This document shows, one piece after another, positions 6,560 to 10,166 of a stretch of 10,166 bases of DNA; within the stretch, counting starts at the first letter, position 1, and each line of letters starts with the position of its first letter. The position numbers and the translations under genes were made by a program. The stretch covers positions 1 to 10,166 of the forward strand of contig JAJZLW010000001.1 of the NCBI GenBank assembly GCA_021850505.1, in the 5' to 3' direction. The notes beneath the pieces are model-generated. The model made no database searches. It saw only the letters and a program-made list of their open reading frames with translations, and was not told where the DNA came from. This stretch comes from Thermoplasmata archaeon (GTDB taxonomy: Archaea; Thermoplasmatota; Thermoplasmata; Thermoplasmatales; Thermoplasmataceae).

Positions 6560-7548
6560 TTTCTTACCCTCCTCATGTTCATCATCATCTTCCGGGCATC
6601 ACCAGGTTCCTCCACCCTTATATCCCGCCCTGTATATTCCAAAAACACCTCATCGAGGGAAGGTTTCTGTACTGTTAATTTGATTGTTGAAAGATGATTG
6701 TCAGAAATATAATTGATCAGTTCAGGGAGGTCCTCATCTGCATTTGCAACCTTTATCCTTAATGTTTTAGGCCCGGATTCACTTATCTCGACAACATTTG
6801 GAGCCTTTTTCATTCTGTCAACATCCTCATCTGTTTTTAACGTTATTGTAACGACGTCGCCTTTTAGTGAAGCCTTGAGTTCATTGGGTGTTCCAGTGAT
6901 CAGCACTTTACCATGGTCTATTATCGAAACCCTGTCCGCAAGAGCATCTATTTCCTCAAGGTAATGTGAAGTGAGAATTATAGTAACATCCAGCTTCTTT
7001 TGTATCTCCTTTACATAATTCCACATCTGCGTTCTTGTCTGCACGTCAAGACCCAGCGTTGGTTCATCTAGGAAAAGTATCTTAGGTTCATTTACAAGCC
7101 CAACAATGAGCTCAAGACGTTTTCTCATACCACCGGAATAACCCCTGACTAACCTGTCTGCAGGTTCTGTCATGTCTACAAGCCCCAGCAACCTTTCAAT
7201 CCTGTCGTTTGCAACATCTTTTGGAACGTCATAAAACTGGGAGACCATCAATAGATTTTCGCGACCAGATAGATCCTCATCTGCGGTCAAATCCTGGGGA
7301 ACAACACCGATAGTTTTACGAACTTCAAGCGAATGTTTTCTTATATCAAATCCTGCTACAGTCGCAGTGCCGCTTGTCGGCGTTATTCTCGTAATTAACA
7401 TATTTATAGTCGTTGTTTTACCTGCCCCGTTTGGTCCAAGGAGACCGTAAATCTCCCCCTCCCGTATTTGGATGTTCAGTTTATCTACAGCCTTTACCTT
7501 TCCATTGTAAATCTTGGTTAAATCATTGGTTTCAATTATGTTTTCCAT
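6556..7548 (-). CDS. ABC exporter ATP-binding protein (DrrA-like)
   Basis: This 330-residue protein is the ATP-hydrolysing subunit that drives the ABC-2 permease encoded just downstream. Walker A GPNGAGKTT is at 38-46, the Q-loop Gln at 85, the ABC signature YSGGM at 137-141, Walker B ILFLDEP at 157-163, the D-loop GLD at 166-168 and the switch His at 195 (TSHYLEE). After the roughly 220-residue nucleotide-binding domain comes a C-terminal region, about 230-310, ending in KPSLDEVFLEYTGRD, as in daunorubicin-type DrrA proteins. A short basic, methionine-rich tail (residues 319-330) follows; its codons contain the permease Shine-Dalgarno. The gene begins 17 nt inside the end of padR, with a GGAAGG element 6 nt before the ATG, and its stop overlaps the permease ATG. 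Export is inferred from the family; the transported compound is not known. Confidence 0.95.
   Translation of the reverse strand: MENIIETNDLTKIYNGKVKAVDKLNIQIREGEIYGLLGPNGAGKTTTINMLITRITPTSGTATVAGFDIRKHSLEVRKTIGVVPQDLTADEDLSGRENLLMVSQFYDVPKDVANDRIERLLGLVDMTEPADRLVRGYSGGMRKRLELIVGLVNEPKILFLDEPTLGLDVQTRTQMWNYVKEIQKKLDVTIILTSHYLEEIDALADRVSIIDHGKVLITGTPNELKASLKGDVVTITLKTDEDVDRMKKAPNVVEISESGPKTLRIKVANADEDLPELINYISDNHLSTIKLTVQKPSLDEVFLEYTGRDIRVEEPGDARKMMMNMRRVRK
6568..6574 (-). promoter_or_regulatory. Shine-Dalgarno of the permease, inside the ATPase gene
   Basis: AGGAGGG on the minus strand, 8 nt before the permease ATG at 6559. The two AGG codons encode an Arg-Arg pair in the basic tail of the ATPase. 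Confidence 0.65.
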
Positions 7549-8017
7549 TTCTAACCTTCCTCTTTTCTTGCCCAGTCGGTTCTATCAGCTTTGTGAGTCT
7601 TTTTATTATGTCCTCAATACTATTTTTATGTGTGCTAACTTCGCCCGAAATTTCTTCCAGATAAGATACATAACCCTCCATCTCAGAGATCACTTTACCT
7701 GCGGTCCAGTTTTCATCATCATCCCTTGTCTTACCGTCCTTTGAAATACCAATTTCAGAAAGACCCTTCTCAGTTATACTGTATTTTAAATCCTTCAACC
7801 GATGAACGAAACCGTCCCTTTCCAAATTATTTAAGAGAGGATAAATTGTTCCAGGGCTTGGTCTCCACCACCCCATGGACTGTGTCTGGATTTCATCCAT
7901 TAGCTCTGAACCCTTCATAGCCTTTGAGCTCAGGAGCCACAAAACGTAATATTTCATTCCTCCGTGCCTTCGGAAAGACCTCACAAAATTCAGGTTTGAG
8001 AATTCGCGTCTGGACAT
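7532..8017 (-). CDS. PadR-family transcriptional regulator of the ABC exporter operon
   Basis: This 161-residue protein is a probable dimeric DNA-binding repressor. Counting from ATG 8017, the winged helix-turn-helix covers about residues 21-91. It includes the typical PadR stretch SPGTIYPLLNNLERDGFV at 54-71, where the Pro-Gly-Thr-Ile-Tyr segment belongs to the recognition helix. Residues about 105-146 are acidic and then helical and probably form the dimerisation arm. A basic, Lys/Arg-rich tail follows. The frame can also start 14 codons earlier at TTG 8059, close to the expected transcription start. I prefer the ATG because the extra residues are not needed for the fold, although neither start has a Shine-Dalgarno. 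The gene overlaps the ABC ATPase by 17 nt and is first in the operon, as is common for PadR proteins controlling an adjacent exporter. A GATATC repeat just upstream is a likely operator. The ligand is unknown. Confidence 0.88.
   Translation of the reverse strand: MSRREFSNLNFVRSFRRHGGMKYYVLWLLSSKAMKGSELMDEIQTQSMGWWRPSPGTIYPLLNNLERDGFVHRLKDLKYSITEKGLSEIGISKDGKTRDDDENWTAGKVISEMEGYVSYLEEISGEVSTHKNSIEDIIKRLTKLIEPTGQEKRKVRNGKHN
7555..7564 (-). promoter_or_regulatory. Shine-Dalgarno region of the ABC ATPase, inside padR
   Basis: AAGAGGAAGG on the minus strand ends 6 nt before the ATG at 7548 and lies within the last codons of padR. It supports translation of the ATPase from a polycistronic mRNA. 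Confidence 0.45.
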
Positions 8018-8059
8018 CTTATGAACCGGGTCAAAACGAGAAACTTCATCAGATTTCAA

Positions 8060-8082
8060 TCGATATCGAATTAGATATCGAA
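8060..8082. promoter_or_regulatory. Probable PadR operator: two GATATC-centred sites
   Basis: TCGATATCGA (8060-8069) is a perfect 10-bp palindrome. GATATCGAA occurs at 8062-8070 and again at 8074-8082, a 12-bp period, so two GATATC cores sit about one helical turn apart. The element lies between the padR TATA box and the start codon and overlaps the expected transcription start, where a bound repressor would block initiation. Binding by this PadR is inferred, not shown. Confidence 0.55.
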
Positions 8083-8087
8083 AACGC

Positions 8088-8095
8088 TTATATAA
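8088..8095 (-). promoter_or_regulatory. TATA box of the padR-ABC exporter operon
   Basis: TTATATAA is a near-ideal archaeal TATA box, centred about 32 nt before the TTG at 8059. Transcription is expected to start near 8065-8067, inside the GATATC repeat. Confidence 0.65.
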
Positions 8096-8192
8096 CTATC
8101 ATGACTATTTGAAAGATAAGACTACTTTCCACATTATTGGATTCGTACAAATTTGATTTTCTGATACCTGAAAGGAAAGTTCAATCTGTATT

Positions 8193-8197
8193 AAAAA
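8193..8197 (-). terminator. T-run downstream of tRNA-Gly
   Basis: On the minus strand GAGTTTTT follows the tRNA 3' end by 9 nt. A short T-run of this kind is a plausible archaeal transcription stop for a single tRNA gene. Confidence 0.4.
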
Positions 8198-8206
8198 CTC
8201 AAAGAA

Positions 8207-8279
8207 TGCGGGTGCCGGGATTTGGACCCGAGGCACGAGCTTGGCAAGCTCGCGTGTTACCAGGCTACACCACACCCGC
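8207..8279 (-). tRNA. tRNA-Gly, anticodon GCC
   Basis: A complete 73-nt cloverleaf folds on the minus strand. The acceptor stem pairs GCGGGTG with CACCCGC, and the D stem pairs GTGT with ACAC around a loop containing GG. The anticodon stem pairs CGAGC with GCTCG around the loop TTGCCAA, giving anticodon GCC (glycine, GGC/GGU codons). The variable region is four nucleotides, the T stem pairs TCGGG with CCCGG including one T-G pair, and the discriminator is A73. CCA is not encoded and there is no intron. The T loop reads TCCAAAT, so position 55, normally T (pseudouridine), is C. Everything else looks functional. Confidence 0.93.
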
Positions 8280-8301
8280 TCAAGTGGTGTATAACTCAGA
8301 T

Positions 8302-8311
8302 GTTAAAAAAG
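8302..8311 (-). promoter_or_regulatory. Probable promoter of tRNA-Gly
   Basis: CTTTTTTAAC-like sequence on the minus strand, centred about 27 nt upstream of the tRNA 5' end, fits a TATA box for transcription starting at or close to the mature 5' end. Confidence 0.4.
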
Positions 8312-8572
8312 TTTCAATGAGTAACAGCTGGTATAATCGGAGACTCGTGACTTTAGGTGTGGATGTATTCAATAATATTATGAACTAAAATTTTAATTTG
8401 AAAATTGCTAATAAAATACAGGTTATTGAAAAAATTAAAAATAGAACTAAACAATAATAAATATAGGTGGATAATCAGTTCAGCGCTGCGCCGGAAGTGG
8501 ATATTTAGGGGCATAATTTATCTGCAAATCTCACAGTTCTTTAGGTTTTTAGTATTTTGGACAACAAAAATC

Positions 8573-8582
8573 TTTTAATATA
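8573..8582 (+). promoter_or_regulatory. TATA box of the tes-like gene
   Basis: TTTTAATATA is centred about 42 nt before the ATG at 8620, which predicts a transcript with a leader of roughly 15-20 nt rather than a leaderless mRNA. Confidence 0.5.
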
Positions 8583-8605
8583 GGAATGTTTAAAGTGTCT
8601 AAAAT

Positions 8606-8610
8606 AGGAG
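8606..8610 (+). promoter_or_regulatory. Shine-Dalgarno of the tes-like gene
   Basis: AGGAG, 9 nt before the ATG at 8620, fixes that start and agrees with the short leader predicted from the TATA box. Confidence 0.6.
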
Positions 8611-8619
8611 AAAGCTGAA

Positions 8620-10166
8620 ATGATTGTAGCTGAAGAAATAAATAAACATCCAGAGGTTCGGTTTGCTGCAGACTTCGAGATAAGTAAGAATGCATCATTC
8701 AAGACGGTGGATGAGTTCGTTGGTCAAATGGGTAATCTGATAAACCCTGACATGCTTATCTTGAGGGTAACTGAAAGTCTGTGCCCACTGTGTGCTGATG
8801 AAGAGAAATTCGATCAGATGAGGATACCTGCAATTGTTTATGAGAATGCAGGTGAAGTGAAATTAATTAAGGAATGCAAAGAGCACGGCATAACAAAGGA
8901 GAAATACTGGGAAGATTATGATATGTACCAGGAGGCCAAGAAGTGGGCAGACAAGGGAATAAGGATACTTAACCCAAACGTTGCCTTGCTTGAGGAAAAA
9001 ATCATATGTCCAACGCACTGTGGACTCTGTGTAAAGCACAAATCTCACACTGGGCTTGGAAACATAGTTGTAACTAACCGCTGCGACTTATCATGCTGGT
9101 ACTGCTTCTTTTACGCGAAGGAGGATGAGCCAATTTATGAACCATCACAGGACCAGATAAGAATGATGCTCAGGAGAATGAGGAATGAGAAGCCTGTTGG
9201 TGCAAATGCCGTCCAGATAACTGGTGGAGAACCAACTATCAGGGACGATATAATAGATGTAATAAAAATAGCCAGAGAAGAGGGCTATGAACACATACAG
9301 CTTAACACTAACAGCGTAAGGGCAGCATTCGATCCTGATTTCCCCAAAAAGGTCAGGGAAGTTGGTTCAAATGTCATATACACATCTTTTGATGGCCCAA
9401 CTCCCAGATCAAACCCTAAGAACTTCTGGGAAATCCCTGCAGCTCTTGAGAACTATAAAAATGCGCCACTCGGTGTTGTTCTGGTTCCTACCGTAATAGG
9501 TGGGATAAACGATCATTACCTTGGTGACATTATAAGATTTGGTCTCTCAAACATAGATGTAGTAAGGGCAGTCAATTTCCAGCCTGTAAGTCTTGTTGGC
9601 AGAATGCCTGACAGGATGAGGGAAAAGCAGAGAGTTACTATCCCTGGCTGCATCAAGAAGATTGAGCAGCAGACTGATGGCATGATTGGAAGAGAGGATT
9701 TCTTCACTGTTCCTTCCACCACGAAGGTATCAAACTTTGTCGAGGCACTTAAAGGCAAAGATATGTATAAGCTGTCCATACATTTCGCTTGCGGAATGGG
9801 TACCTACATCTTCAAAGATGGTGACAAGGTTACACCTATTACCAGGTTCATAGATGTCAGAGGAATGTTCGAGTACATGGGTGAGCTTGGGGATGAGATG
9901 AAGGGATCCACATTCAAGAGACTTAAGAAAGTTGAGTCTGTTTCAAAGCTGCTCTTCAATCTTGGTAAGTTCGTCGATTACGAAAAGGCACCAAAAGACT
10001 TCAAATTGAAGGATATGGTTTACAATGCATTCACTGATGGTGACTATCACGGACTTAAGGCATTCCACTACAAGTCTATGTTTGTTGGTTTCATGCACTT
10101 CATGGATCCGTACACATACGATGTTGACCGTGTCGAGAGATGCGATATACACTATGCAATGCCAGA
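8620..10166 (+). CDS. tes: Radical SAM enzyme, probable tetraether lipid synthase (C-terminus cut by window edge)
   Basis: I translated 515 codons with no stop; the frame runs off the right edge. The protein looks like the MJ0619/Tes family, which joins two archaeol lipids through C-C bonds between phytanyl ends to make membrane-spanning GDGT tetraethers. The N-terminal region has a CPLC pair (Cys55, Cys58) and CKEHG (Cys86-His89), a rubredoxin-like iron site in this family. CPTHCGLCxxH follows (Cys130, Cys134, Cys137). The radical SAM cluster motif CDLSCWYC supplies Cys155, Cys159 and Cys162, and TGGEP at 201-205 contacts SAM. Further cysteines at 344, 391 and 508 may hold an auxiliary cluster. 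Known members are about 500-560 residues, so little should be missing. It has its own TATA box and Shine-Dalgarno. Tetraether lipids are expected in Thermoplasmatales, which supports the role. A pterin-methylase role once proposed for MJ0619 is the main alternative. Confidence 0.87.
   Translation, partial: MIVAEEINKHPEVRFAADFEISKNASFKTVDEFVGQMGNLINPDMLILRVTESLCPLCADEEKFDQMRIPAIVYENAGEVKLIKECKEHGITKEKYWEDYDMYQEAKKWADKGIRILNPNVALLEEKIICPTHCGLCVKHKSHTGLGNIVVTNRCDLSCWYCFFYAKEDEPIYEPSQDQIRMMLRRMRNEKPVGANAVQITGGEPTIRDDIIDVIKIAREEGYEHIQLNTNSVRAAFDPDFPKKVREVGSNVIYTSFDGPTPRSNPKNFWEIPAALENYKNAPLGVVLVPTVIGGINDHYLGDIIRFGLSNIDVVRAVNFQPVSLVGRMPDRMREKQRVTIPGCIKKIEQQTDGMIGREDFFTVPSTTKVSNFVEALKGKDMYKLSIHFACGMGTYIFKDGDKVTPITRFIDVRGMFEYMGELGDEMKGSTFKRLKKVESVSKLLFNLGKFVDYEKAPKDFKLKDMVYNAFTDGDYHGLKAFHYKSMFVGFMHFMDPYTYDVDRVERCDIHYAMP

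Larger units (their letters stand above)
8280..8619. other. AT-rich intergenic region of 340 nt with a GC-rich patch
   Basis: This gap between the divergent tRNA-Gly and the tes-like gene holds both their promoters and no credible gene; the longest frame crossing it mostly translates the tRNA in antisense. Most is strongly AT-rich. A short GC-rich patch at 8480-8495 (containing the palindrome CAGCGCTG, 8481-8488) is flanked by GTGGATA at 8467-8473 and 8497-8503, exactly 30 nt apart. I could not identify C/D-box or other known RNA motifs around it. Confidence 0.4.

Noticed and set aside
8207..8279. tRNA-Gly as an integration (attachment) site for a mobile element
   Set aside because: I saw no second copy of the tRNA 3' end in the window and no integrase gene next to it.
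8137..8388. 83-codon open frame across the tRNA-Gly gene
   Set aside because: Much of its product translates the tRNA in antisense, and the rest is AT-rich spacer with no start signal.
8424..8457. TTATTG...CAATAA inverted pair as a terminator hairpin
   Set aside because: Only six A/T-rich pairs with a 22-nt loop in very AT-rich DNA, which is easily explained by chance.
1..10166. CRISPR array, insertion sequence or rRNA gene
   Set aside because: No regularly spaced repeats, no transposase motifs or terminal inverted repeats, and no rRNA-like sequence were seen on either strand.

Overview
The window reads as chromosomal DNA of a moderately AT-rich euryarchaeon, most likely a member of the Thermoplasmatales or a close relative. 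This rests on an archaeal/eukaryotic-type prolyl-tRNA synthetase, a RadB recombinase paralogue, an archaeal NadM-type NMN adenylyltransferase, a probable tetraether-lipid synthase (radical SAM), AGA/AGG-dominated arginine codons, and archaeal TATA boxes 24-27 nt upstream of several start codons. Genus and species cannot be assigned from sequence alone.

Layout. Positions 1-2620 (minus strand) hold proS, a HAD phosphatase one nucleotide behind it, and the 5' part of radB, which has its own TATA box over the phosphatase stop codon. Positions 2828-3915 (plus) hold an AT-rich accessory pair: an orphan D12-class adenine-N6 DNA methyltransferase and a 69-aa two-helix membrane protein with its own promoter. 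Positions 4009-5205 (plus) encode an M20 zinc peptidase/deacylase. Its stop codon overlaps that of the convergent nadM (5202-5714, minus). Positions 5756-8017 or 8059 (minus) form a compact efflux operon, padR regulator - ABC ATPase - ABC-2 permease, with overlapping genes and a repeated GATATC element between TATA box and start that looks like an autoregulatory operator. A tRNA-Gly(GCC) gene lies at 8207-8279 (minus). After an AT-rich gap of about 340 nt, the tes-like radical SAM gene starts at 8620 (plus) and runs off the right edge.

How the genes work together. Most of the window is housekeeping: translation (proS, tRNA-Gly), NAD synthesis (nadM), recombination/repair (radB) and membrane lipid synthesis (tes). 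The two accessory parts are the methyltransferase/membrane-protein pair and the PadR-controlled exporter. Initiation signals split as expected for archaea: first genes have a TATA box about 25 nt from the start codon and no Shine-Dalgarno (leaderless mRNAs), while genes inside operons have Shine-Dalgarno motifs within the preceding coding sequence. The tes gene is an exception, with a short leader carrying a Shine-Dalgarno. I found no convincing undescribed multi-gene system; the best leads are the PadR operator, the methyltransferase cassette with its minicistron, and the tRNA-Gly with C at position 55.
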